Assembly (NCBI GenBank): GCA_938038815.1
Contig: CALHTF010000045.1
Location: 1 to 44,494, forward strand
DNA length: 44,494 nt
Reading direction: 5' to 3'
Origin: an uncultured Acidimicrobiales bacterium
GTDB lineage: Bacteria > Actinomycetota > Acidimicrobiia > Acidimicrobiales > SHLQ01
Both the position numbers and the translations under genes were made by a program. The notes beneath the pieces are model-generated. The model was not told the DNA's origin. It saw only the letters and a list, made by a program, of their open reading frames with translations, and searched no databases. Shown one piece after another: positions 34,823-40,832 of this stretch (position 1 is the stretch's first letter; every line of letters begins with the position of its first letter).

Positions 34823-34888
34823 CGACTCAGAGCCCGCGCACCATGACTCTGAGTCACGGGACATTGTCCTCTGACTCTGAGTCACGGG
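34823..34888. repeat. Array of TGACTCTGAGTCA palindromic units
   Basis: There are two exact TGACTCTGAGTCACGGGA units (cores at 34844-34856 and 34872-34884, spaced 28 bp) and a degenerate half-unit CGACTCAGAG at 34823-34832. Between the two cores lies the small inverted repeat GGACA-T-TGTCC. The flanks (GCACCATGACTC..., TTGTCCTCTGACTC...) match those of the element at 12351-12397 (GCATCATGACTC..., CTGTCCCCTGACTC...). This shows common descent or common function. The array lies between the BI-1 gene's terminator hairpins and the endonuclease-fold gene. Confidence 0.8.
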
Positions 34889-34910
34889 AAATCCTTGCTG
34901 GAAAACGGCA

Positions 34911-34936
34911 GAACGCCGGGGCGGGCCCCGGCGTTC
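34911..34936 (-). terminator. Strong GC-rich hairpin downstream of the BI-1 gene
   Basis: GAACGCCGGGGC and GCCCCGGCGTTC are perfect 12-bp arms around two bases. Only a broken T-run follows on either strand (GTTTT). It probably ends BI-1 transcription in an actinobacterial, T-poor manner, together with the adjacent smaller hairpin. Confidence 0.6.
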
Positions 34937-34956
34937 TTACGTTTTGATCGCGTTTG

Positions 34957-34973
34957 ACCCGCTCTGAGCGGGT
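34957..34973 (-). terminator. Second hairpin downstream of the BI-1 gene
   Basis: ACCCGCT-CTG-AGCGGGT is a perfect 7-bp stem, 19 bp after the BI-1 stop in the direction of transcription and before the larger hairpin. It forms a tandem pair with that one. Confidence 0.5.
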
Positions 34974-34991
34974 TTGGCGCGAAAATTTCGG

Positions 34992-35699
34992 TTAGTCGCG
35001 GGACATGAAGAGGCGCAGTACGTACCAGAACATGGTCATGACCGAGCTGAAGAGCTGCACAGCAGCGCCGACGTAGGCGTTCGATGGGTACCGGCGGATG
35101 ACCTCTTGGGTCTTGTAGAGAATCGAGGCGCCCATCAGGCCGATCATAGCGAAGGAGAACCAGGCACCAAGGTGCACGTTGAAGATCAGCGAGGCCACGA
35201 TCATGATCAGCGCTGCGATACCGCCGAACATGACGATGGGACGCATCCACGAGAGATCACTCTTGGTGAAATAGGCAGTGATGGTGAGCCCGGCGAACAG
35301 TGCAGCGGTGACAAACACTGCTGAGCCGACGGTGCCGGCATCTTCGCGGACGCTAAAGATCTCATAGAACGGCACCGCAAAGAGCAGCGAGTACACCGCC
35401 GACATGCCGAACAGGCCGACGTACTGCTTGGTGATGTTGCCGAGATCGCCGGCCGCACTACTGGCGAGCCAACTACCGACCATGAAACCACCGAGCAGAA
35501 TCATCCAGTTGCCGCGGCCTCCGCCACGAATGAAGGTGTGGATCGATTCGCTGACGCCCGACACCATCAAAAGGGTGCTGAGGGCAGCGAATGCGGCGAT
35601 AGCCATTCCGATGTGGCTGTAGACCTTGCCGATGAAGGTGGCGCGGTCAGATTCGGGGAGTGAGACGACGGGACGGTTGTCGATTAATGGCGAAGCCAT
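34992..35699 (-). CDS. Bax inhibitor-1/YccA family membrane protein
   Basis: Integral membrane protein of 235 residues with about seven hydrophobic segments, beginning near residue 23 (FIGKVYSHIGMAIAAFAALS). It belongs to the BI-1/YccA (TMBIM) family, whose bacterial members act as pH-sensitive calcium leak channels or modulate FtsH (family knowledge). The N-terminal V-Y-S-H-I-G-M and the C-terminal Y-K-T-Q-E-V are typical. The ATG at 35699 is preceded by AAGGAG. A possible -10, TAGAAT (35763-35768, minus), lies about 65 bp upstream, so it can be transcribed alone or from the promoter of the small membrane protein gene 115 bp upstream on the same strand. Confidence 0.88.
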   Translation of the reverse strand: MASPLIDNRPVVSLPESDRATFIGKVYSHIGMAIAAFAALSTLLMVSGVSESIHTFIRGGGRGNWMILLGGFMVGSWLASSAAGDLGNITKQYVGLFGMSAVYSLLFAVPFYEIFSVREDAGTVGSAVFVTAALFAGLTITAYFTKSDLSWMRPIVMFGGIAALIMIVASLIFNVHLGAWFSFAMIGLMGASILYKTQEVIRRYPSNAYVGAAVQLFSSVMTMFWYVLRLFMSRD

Positions 35700-35814
35700 G
35701 TGGGGGAACTCCTTTTTGTGTTCCTGAGGTACAACCGGCACAACATGTGCGGCTATTCCCCAATTCTACCCGACAAGTGGCGCTGACGCCCGAGCGACCC
35801 GCAAGGACGCAGGG

Positions 35815-36132
35815 TTACTTCGACTGCGGGGCCGGCTCAGGAATGTCGAAATCGTCGGTGTCGGTGAGGTCGATTTCGGTGAAGGTCACCTTGGCCGGCG
35901 CGCCGTTGGCGGCCGCATCGGCCCGAAGTTCGGCCCGGCGGGCCTCGTCGCGCACGGTGGCCCGGCGTTGAACCCACCCACCGATGGCGAACGCCAAGAT
36001 CACTAGGGCGATTCCGGCCGCCGAGCCAATGACAAGCTGCCAACCCGTGCTGAGCCCTGAAGACTCAACGGTCAGGTCGACCTCGCTGTTGAAAAGGTTG
36101 AGCGCCCCGCCAACCGTTTGATGAATAGACAT
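35815..36132 (-). CDS. Small single-span membrane protein downstream of a LexA-type box
   Basis: Protein of 105 residues that I do not recognise. It has a short N-terminal outside segment, one membrane span at about residues 31-54 (WQLVIGSAAGIALVILAFAI), a basic stop-transfer stretch QRRATVRDEARR, and an Ala-rich then acidic cytoplasmic tail (IDLTDTDDFDIPEP). Charge distribution predicts N-out, C-in. The ATG at 36132 has GGGGAG about 11 bases upstream. The promoter holds a perfect LexA-type box (36231-36244) beside a TACAAT -10, so SOS control is likely. Known SOS division inhibitors in other bacteria (SidA, DivS, ChiZ) are also small membrane-spanning proteins, but no sequence similarity is claimed. 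Confidence 0.7.
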   Translation of the reverse strand: MSIHQTVGGALNLFNSEVDLTVESSGLSTGWQLVIGSAAGIALVILAFAIGGWVQRRATVRDEARRAELRADAAANGAPAKVTFTEIDLTDTDDFDIPEPAPQSK

Positions 36133-36221
36133 GTGGTTTGTAACTCCCCAACCACTACGACGACCGAAACCCCCCATGGGTTCAGCAGAACTTCTGTCGC
36201 GTGGCTTTTGAAGAACTTCCT

Positions 36222-36227
36222 ATTGTA
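36222..36227 (-). promoter_or_regulatory. -10 element of the small membrane protein gene
   Basis: TACAAT on the minus strand, three bases downstream of the LexA-type box. It predicts a leader of about 80 nt before the ATG at 36132. The -35 is weak (CCAAAA at 17 bp, or TTGTCC at 21 bp). Confidence 0.5.
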
Positions 36228-36230
36228 CAG

Positions 36231-36244
36231 CGAACAGGTGTTCG
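36231..36244. promoter_or_regulatory. LexA (SOS) operator candidate
   Basis: CGAACAGGTGTTCG is a perfect 6+2+6 inverted repeat. It matches the actinobacterial LexA box CGAAC-N4-GTTCG at all ten fixed positions and the corynebacterial form GAACA-NN-TGTTC. It occupies the spacer between the -10 and -35 of the minus-strand promoter, where a repressor would block RNA polymerase. No gene lies on the plus strand nearby. I noticed no other exact match in the window by eye. Confidence 0.7.
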
Positions 36245-36341
36245 TTTTGGACAATTTTCGGCCGACTGGCGTCATTGCAACGCAAAAACCTTGGTTTCCG
36301 TCGCACCAAAAACGGCCCAAAGTTGGCCAATTTCGGGTTTC

Positions 36342-36355
36342 GTGACCCGGGTCAC
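36342..36355. promoter_or_regulatory. Perfect palindrome resembling a CRP/FNR-family site
   Basis: GTGACCCGGGTCAC is a 14-bp perfect palindrome fitting GTGA-N6-TCAC. It sits in the 299-bp gap 36133-36431, between the alpha/beta hydrolase stop and the LexA-type promoter. The rest of that gap shows only runs of GGCC/TTTTGG-type sequence and no gene. Confidence 0.4.
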
Positions 36356-36431
36356 TGCGCCGCTTCGGGCGGGTTTTGGCCCCATTTTGGCGCGACTAAA
36401 CCCAATTTCTGGCCCGGGCCGGCAACTGGCT

Positions 36432-37271
36432 CTAGGTCGACGGCGCGAACCAGTCGGCGATCGACTCGGCAATGCGTTCCGGTGCCTCGAACGGCCCAAA
36501 GTGGGTCAGGTCGTCGAACGTGAGCAGCGACCCGTTCGCCAACGCCTCGGCGATCGGCGCGCCTACCGAGGCCGGTGCACCGCCATCGCCGCTCATCCCA
36601 ACCGCCACGGGCAGTTCGATATCGGGCAACCGGTCCCATGCCTGGTTGTTGGAATTCTCAAAGACCTGCGCCTCGATCTCGCCGCGACACTTCAGTATCA
36701 CCGTGCCGTCGTCTTGGGATCGGAAACCATGGTGCACATAGGCCCGCAAAGCTCGAGGGTCGACTCGGTCGAACGGTGGTCGCGAGCCATAGCGTTCGAT
36801 GACGGCGTCGAAACTGTCGAACACCTCTCGCCGCTTGCGAGCGCTCAGTACGAGCGGACTGCCGTTGGGGTCGATCAGCTGCGGGGGAAAGACGATCGGC
36901 TCAAAGACCCAGGCCGAGGCAAAGGTGCCGGGCGCTTGGGCTTCGGCCAACAGGATCGAGGCGCCGCCCATCGAGTGCCCGACGGCAAGCAACGGACCTG
37001 CGGGCGAGAGTTCGGCCTTTACGGCCAGGAGGTCTTCGCCCATACCCGACCAGGCGAGGTCGAGGCCGTCGGGGAATTTGCTGTCGCCGTGGCCTCGTAG
37101 GTCGACAGCGAAGCAATGGAACCGGTCGGCCAGCGCGGCCGCAACCGGTTCGTAGCAGCGGCCGTGGAATCCGGTTGCGTGGGCGAACAAGACGATGGGT
37201 CCGTCGCCGCCTAGGTCGTGGAGCGCCACGTCGACTCCGGAGGTTGACGACACGTATCGGGGTGCATTCAC
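36432..37271 (-). CDS. Alpha/beta-fold hydrolase
   Basis: Hydrolase of 279 residues. The nucleophile serine lies in the elbow VGHSMGGAS. The oxyanion region is LFAHATGFHGR, followed by DLRGHGDS. A likely acid is in the strand before GMSGDGGAP, and the catalytic His is in THFGPFEAPE. Substrate is not evident; esters, lactones or epoxide-like compounds are all possible. The GTG at 37271 is supported by a TACTAT -10 seven bases upstream and no Shine-Dalgarno. It begins 22 bp after the GH13_18 gene's stop, on the same strand. Confidence 0.85.
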   Translation of the reverse strand: MNAPRYVSSTSGVDVALHDLGGDGPIVLFAHATGFHGRCYEPVAAALADRFHCFAVDLRGHGDSKFPDGLDLAWSGMGEDLLAVKAELSPAGPLLAVGHSMGGASILLAEAQAPGTFASAWVFEPIVFPPQLIDPNGSPLVLSARKRREVFDSFDAVIERYGSRPPFDRVDPRALRAYVHHGFRSQDDGTVILKCRGEIEAQVFENSNNQAWDRLPDIELPVAVGMSGDGGAPASVGAPIAEALANGSLLTFDDLTHFGPFEAPERIAESIADWFAPST

Positions 37272-37278
37272 CGGCCCG

Positions 37279-37284
37279 ATAGTA
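37279..37284 (-). promoter_or_regulatory. Leaderless-type -10 element of the alpha/beta hydrolase gene
   Basis: TACTAT on the minus strand ends seven bases before the GTG at 37271. It would give the hydrolase a transcript independent of the upstream phosphorylase gene. Confidence 0.4.
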
Positions 37285-37293
37285 TCGACCGCG

Positions 37294-39015
37294 CTATGAC
37301 CCGACTGAATCCTCGGCACCCGCGGCACGCAGCCACGCCACGCCATAGGGGGCGAGATCGATCGGACCCGACCCACTGGTACCGGCGACCAGGTCGTGCC
37401 AGTCACCCACCACGGCCACCTGGGCAACGGCGGGCGTGAGGTTCACATACGCATCGACTACCGACCCGTCGGCGGCGGTCCGGCGCAGCCCCAACACGTG
37501 GTCACCGACCGGCAGGACCTGCTGACCGGCCTCGGGGTGGAACGCCGGGTGGGCTCGCCGAAGCCGTGTGAGGTGGGTCAGTCGGGTCAGCACCTCCTGC
37601 GAGGCCGAACCGTGGTCGGCCAACGCCGCCTCGACCGCCGCACGGTCGAGCTTCGACCGGTTGATGTCGCGGTTGTGATCGGTGGCGGCAACTCCGGCCA
37701 TGTCGTTGGGCGTAGCCAAAAAGCTGTGCACGTAGAGCGCAGGCATACCGACAAACGCCAACATGATGGCGTGGGCGGCACAGAACCGATCGATTTGGGT
37801 TGCCCCATTTTCGCCGTCGGCGGTGGTGGCCAAGGCATCGAAAAGGCTGGTGTTGAGTTCGTAGGGCCGCTCACCACTCGCACTCGAGTAGTACGAGACC
37901 CGTCCGCCATGGCGCTGGACGGCGTTGGCGAGATCGTCGACCTGCTCATCGGTGAGCAGGCCTTCGGCCGGCCGAACCCCGATGCCGTCGTGGGAGGCCA
38001 AGAAGTTGAAGAACGACGTGCCTGGCCGCAGCGGGGCAAGGTCGGTCGCCCACGACACCAGCGGTTCGCTCGTGGCGTTGAGCAACCCATGCAGTACCAG
38101 TGGCGGCAGCGTGAAGTTGTACACCAGGTGCGCTTCGGTTTCCCCGACGCCTGCGGAGCCGAAGTACGACACGTTCTCGGCGTGGGGGACATTGGTCTCG
38201 GTGATCAACAACGCTTCGGGTGCCGCCTCCTCGAGCAGCATCCGCAGGACCTTGACCACCCGGTGGGTTTCTTCGAGATGAATGCATGTGGTGCCAAGCC
38301 GTTTCCACAGGTAGCCAATCGCATCGAGTCGAATGACCGACACCCCCTTCGCCAGGAACAACGCCACGAACCGCACGAACTCTACGAGCACATCGGGGTT
38401 GGCGAAGTCGACATCGATTTGGTCGTGACTAAAGGTGGCCCACACGTGTCGGGGGCCAGCGGCGGTTTCGGTCGGCCGTAGTAGGGGGTGAGTGCGCGGC
38501 CGAACCACTTGGCTCAGATCGGTGCTGGGATCGGCGGTGACGAAGTAGTCGCGACCCGGTGGTTCGTCGGCGATGAACTGTTGAAACCACAGCGACGACG
38601 CCGAGATGTGATTGAGCACGAGGTCGGCCATAACCCGGTTACCACCCGCGGCCAGCGCCGTGATGTCGGACCACGTGCCATGGCTCGGTTCGACCGACTC
38701 GAAGTCGACGACCGAAAACCCGCCGTCGCCGCTCGAGGGAAAGAACGGCAGCACGTGCACCACCGTCACCACATCGTCGAGGGTCGAGTCGACGAATCGG
38801 CCAAGGGTTTGCAGTGGCGGCTCGTCGGGCGATCGCAGGCTGTCGGCGTAGGTGATGAGCACGACATCGTCTTGAGACCACGCCGGTGGGCCGGCATGGG
38901 GAGCAGCGTCGCTCGGTTCGGCGGGCAGTCCCATCGCCTGTCGTACCCGCACAGCCAAACCCGCAATGTTGTGGCCCGGATACAAGGCGGTCAGATGCTC
39001 GGCGAGGGTGGTCAT
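37294..39015 (-). CDS. GH13_18 sugar phosphorylase (sucrose/glucosylglycerate phosphorylase type)
   Basis: Alpha-amylase-superfamily enzyme of 573 residues. The nucleophile is Asp231 (VIRLDAIGYLWK), the acid/base Glu273 (LITETNVPH) and the transition-state Asp343 (FLASHDGIGVR). The opening VVLITYADSLRSPDEPPLQTL, VHVLPFFPSSGDGGFSV and the inserted FVTADPSTDLSQVVRPR segment are typical of subfamily 18, which phosphorolyses sucrose, sucrose-6-phosphate, glucosylglycerol or glucosylglycerate. Subfamily specificity cannot be read by eye. A GpgS-like synthase in the same window makes glucosylglycerate a reasonable candidate. There is no signal peptide, so it is cytoplasmic. Confidence 0.85.
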   Translation of the reverse strand: MTTLAEHLTALYPGHNIAGLAVRVRQAMGLPAEPSDAAPHAGPPAWSQDDVVLITYADSLRSPDEPPLQTLGRFVDSTLDDVVTVVHVLPFFPSSGDGGFSVVDFESVEPSHGTWSDITALAAGGNRVMADLVLNHISASSLWFQQFIADEPPGRDYFVTADPSTDLSQVVRPRTHPLLRPTETAAGPRHVWATFSHDQIDVDFANPDVLVEFVRFVALFLAKGVSVIRLDAIGYLWKRLGTTCIHLEETHRVVKVLRMLLEEAAPEALLITETNVPHAENVSYFGSAGVGETEAHLVYNFTLPPLVLHGLLNATSEPLVSWATDLAPLRPGTSFFNFLASHDGIGVRPAEGLLTDEQVDDLANAVQRHGGRVSYYSSASGERPYELNTSLFDALATTADGENGATQIDRFCAAHAIMLAFVGMPALYVHSFLATPNDMAGVAATDHNRDINRSKLDRAAVEAALADHGSASQEVLTRLTHLTRLRRAHPAFHPEAGQQVLPVGDHVLGLRRTAADGSVVDAYVNLTPAVAQVAVVGDWHDLVAGTSGSGPIDLAPYGVAWLRAAGAEDSVGS

Positions 39016-39040
39016 AACTACCGATTGTTACTCGGTTGGC

Positions 39041-40651
39041 CTAGTTAGCGACTGATGTTTGCGGCGCGACCGTGGTCTCGGCTGGCGGCTCGGTCGAGGG
39101 CACCGTGGTGGGCGGAGGCGTATCGGGCACCGACGTTGGGAGCACCGTGGTCGGCGGCGCGGTATCGGGCACCGACGTTGGAGGAGCGGTGTCGGGTACC
39201 GACGTGGGCGGCACCGACGTAGGCGGCACGGTGGTGTCGGGTGCCGAAGTCGGCGGCACGGTTGTGGGCGGCAGCGTCGTGGGAGGCACGGTTGTTTCGG
39301 GTACCAAGGAATCAGGCACCGTGGTTTCGGGAGCAACTGTCGTGGTCGTGGTGGTAGCGGGCGGTGCCCCCGCAAAGCCGACCGGCCGCAGATACATCGA
39401 CCGGATGCCCTTGGGGTAACCAACGCTGATCCGCCACTCGTGGAACACGATCCAGATGTTGCCCGACGCATCGGTAAAGAACTCTTCGCCACCCGGGCCA
39501 CCGGCGCTTCGTTGCCACGGCGACTGGGAGGTCTTGTAACACGGGCCGACCGGGCTCACACACGCTGCGTGACCAATGCCGTAGCCACCTTCGTTCCACT
39601 TGCCGGCCGAGTACATGAGGTGAAACACGTTGCCGACCTGCACCATCGAGGGGCCCTCGATGATTGCCGCTTCCCAGCCTTGGGTCGACCACAAGATTTC
39701 TGACGGCGAACCGGTGAGCGAAAGGCCGTCGCCCGAAAGTGGCTGGGTGAAGATTCGGGTAGGGATCCGACAACAATTGCCGTCGTTCTTCCACAACAAG
39801 TAGGTGACGCCGGATGCGTCGGTGAATACCGACGGGTCGATCGAGCCGCCCAGGTCGGTCTGGCAGACGATGGGTTCGCTTTCGGCAACGAACGGCCCGG
39901 TGGCCTCTGCCGAGCGGGCGACGCCGATGCACTGGCGGCCAGAGAACGCGTGTTGGGTGGTGAAGTACAGTACGTAGGAGCCGTTGCGCACCGCGGCGGC
40001 CGGCGCCCACGTTTGGGTACCCGAGTTCACCGCCCAGTCGGGCAGGGTGGGTAGGGCATCGACCAGCAGTTCCCAGTTGACCAAGTCGGCCGAGTACCAG
40101 ACCGGCACGTGAGCACTCGACGTGTTGGTGGTGTAGGCGAAGAACCCGAACTGGGTCTTGAGGATGAACGGGTCGGCCGCGTCGCCGGTGCCAGCCCAGT
40201 GGGTTGTGCCACCGGTGGGCGGGCGCAGATCAAAACCAGCCGGTGGTGCAGGAACCGGCGGCACCGTCGCAGGCGGGACTCCACCCGAGGCTGCCTTCTT
40301 AGGCGGTGCGGCCTTCTCTTCTTCTTCTTTAATGATCGCTTCGGGGTCGATGCCGCCGAAGTCGAACACGAACCGGGTTGTGGTGGTCGTGCTGCTGGTT
40401 GTCGTGGTGGCGGGCTGGGTTGAGGTGGTAACCGCGGTGGTCGAGGACTCCTCGGCTGCCGGACTCGACGTGGTGACCTGGGGGGTTGTCGCGACCACAC
40501 TGCCGACCGGTTCGGGAGGCGACTCCGAGAGAACGTCTTGGCCGCCGCTCCATGGTCCGAACGCGAGCAGGCCAAGGAGCACAGCACAGACCGCAACGAG
40601 TGCCGCGGTGATGAACTTCGCTTGGTGTTCCACCGTTGTTGTTCCTGCCAT
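39041..40651 (-). CDS. Membrane-anchored GH43-like beta-propeller glycoside hydrolase with Pro/Thr repeat tail
   Basis: Protein of 536 residues. An N-terminal signal anchor (about 11-32) is followed by a Thr/Ser-rich linker and an acidic-basic patch (IIKEEEEKAAPPKKAAS). Residues about 140-430 form a five-bladed propeller with the GH43 acids plausibly in ADPFIL, SIDPSVFTD and EGPSMV. The last 105 residues or so are low-complexity repeats of PPTTVP/PPTSVPDT type. Substrate is probably a plant or algal glycan (arabinan, xylan or fructan), not resolvable here. No sorting signal ends the tail, so the N-terminal helix is the anchor and the catalytic part lies outside the cell. Confidence 0.78.
   Translation of the reverse strand: MAGTTTVEHQAKFITAALVAVCAVLLGLLAFGPWSGGQDVLSESPPEPVGSVVATTPQVTTSSPAAEESSTTAVTTSTQPATTTTSSTTTTTRFVFDFGGIDPEAIIKEEEEKAAPPKKAASGGVPPATVPPVPAPPAGFDLRPPTGGTTHWAGTGDAADPFILKTQFGFFAYTTNTSSAHVPVWYSADLVNWELLVDALPTLPDWAVNSGTQTWAPAAAVRNGSYVLYFTTQHAFSGRQCIGVARSAEATGPFVAESEPIVCQTDLGGSIDPSVFTDASGVTYLLWKNDGNCCRIPTRIFTQPLSGDGLSLTGSPSEILWSTQGWEAAIIEGPSMVQVGNVFHLMYSAGKWNEGGYGIGHAACVSPVGPCYKTSQSPWQRSAGGPGGEEFFTDASGNIWIVFHEWRISVGYPKGIRSMYLRPVGFAGAPPATTTTTTVAPETTVPDSLVPETTVPPTTLPPTTVPPTSAPDTTVPPTSVPPTSVPDTAPPTSVPDTAPPTTVLPTSVPDTPPPTTVPSTEPPAETTVAPQTSVAN
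39095..39345 (-). repeat. Imperfect tandem repeats encoding the Pro/Thr tail
   Basis: Degenerate 12- to 24-bp units such as GGCACCGACGTGGGCGG recur throughout this stretch in frame with the GH43-like gene. They encode PPT(T/S)VP(D)T. Such repeats expand and contract by slippage, so tail length may vary among strains. Confidence 0.6.
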
Positions 40652-40744
40652 TGGTCGTTCGTTGCTGTCCTGGGTCGTTTGGCACCCATCGGCCTGCGCT
40701 CATCAAATTTGACGATCGGACTAGGGCAAAGGTTCCCGTTTGAC

Positions 40745-40763
40745 TTCGGATAAATGATCCGAA
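40745..40763. promoter_or_regulatory. Inverted repeat in the divergent envelope-gene promoter region
   Basis: TTCGGAT-AAATG-ATCCGAA is a perfect 7+5+7 inverted repeat. It overlaps the end of a good -35 (TTGACT, 40740-40745) about 70 bp upstream of the DUF11-like gene. A second small palindrome, TCAAATTTGA, lies at 40703-40712. Together they suggest operator sites in the 181-bp gap between two divergent envelope genes. Confidence 0.45.
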
Positions 40764-40832
40764 TTGCTCACGTCACTGGTTCGACTGCCGATTGAACGTT
40801 GGTTCTTTCGATTTAGGAAAAGAAGAAATCAC

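Noticed and set aside
34754..34885. N-terminal extension of the endonuclease-fold protein to 34885
   Set aside because: The added residues are encoded by the palindromic repeat array and low-complexity DNA. The fold begins just after 34753.
39095..39345. Short repeats considered as a CRISPR array
   Set aside because: Repeats are degenerate, in frame, unspaced and encode Pro/Thr residues of the GH43-like protein.
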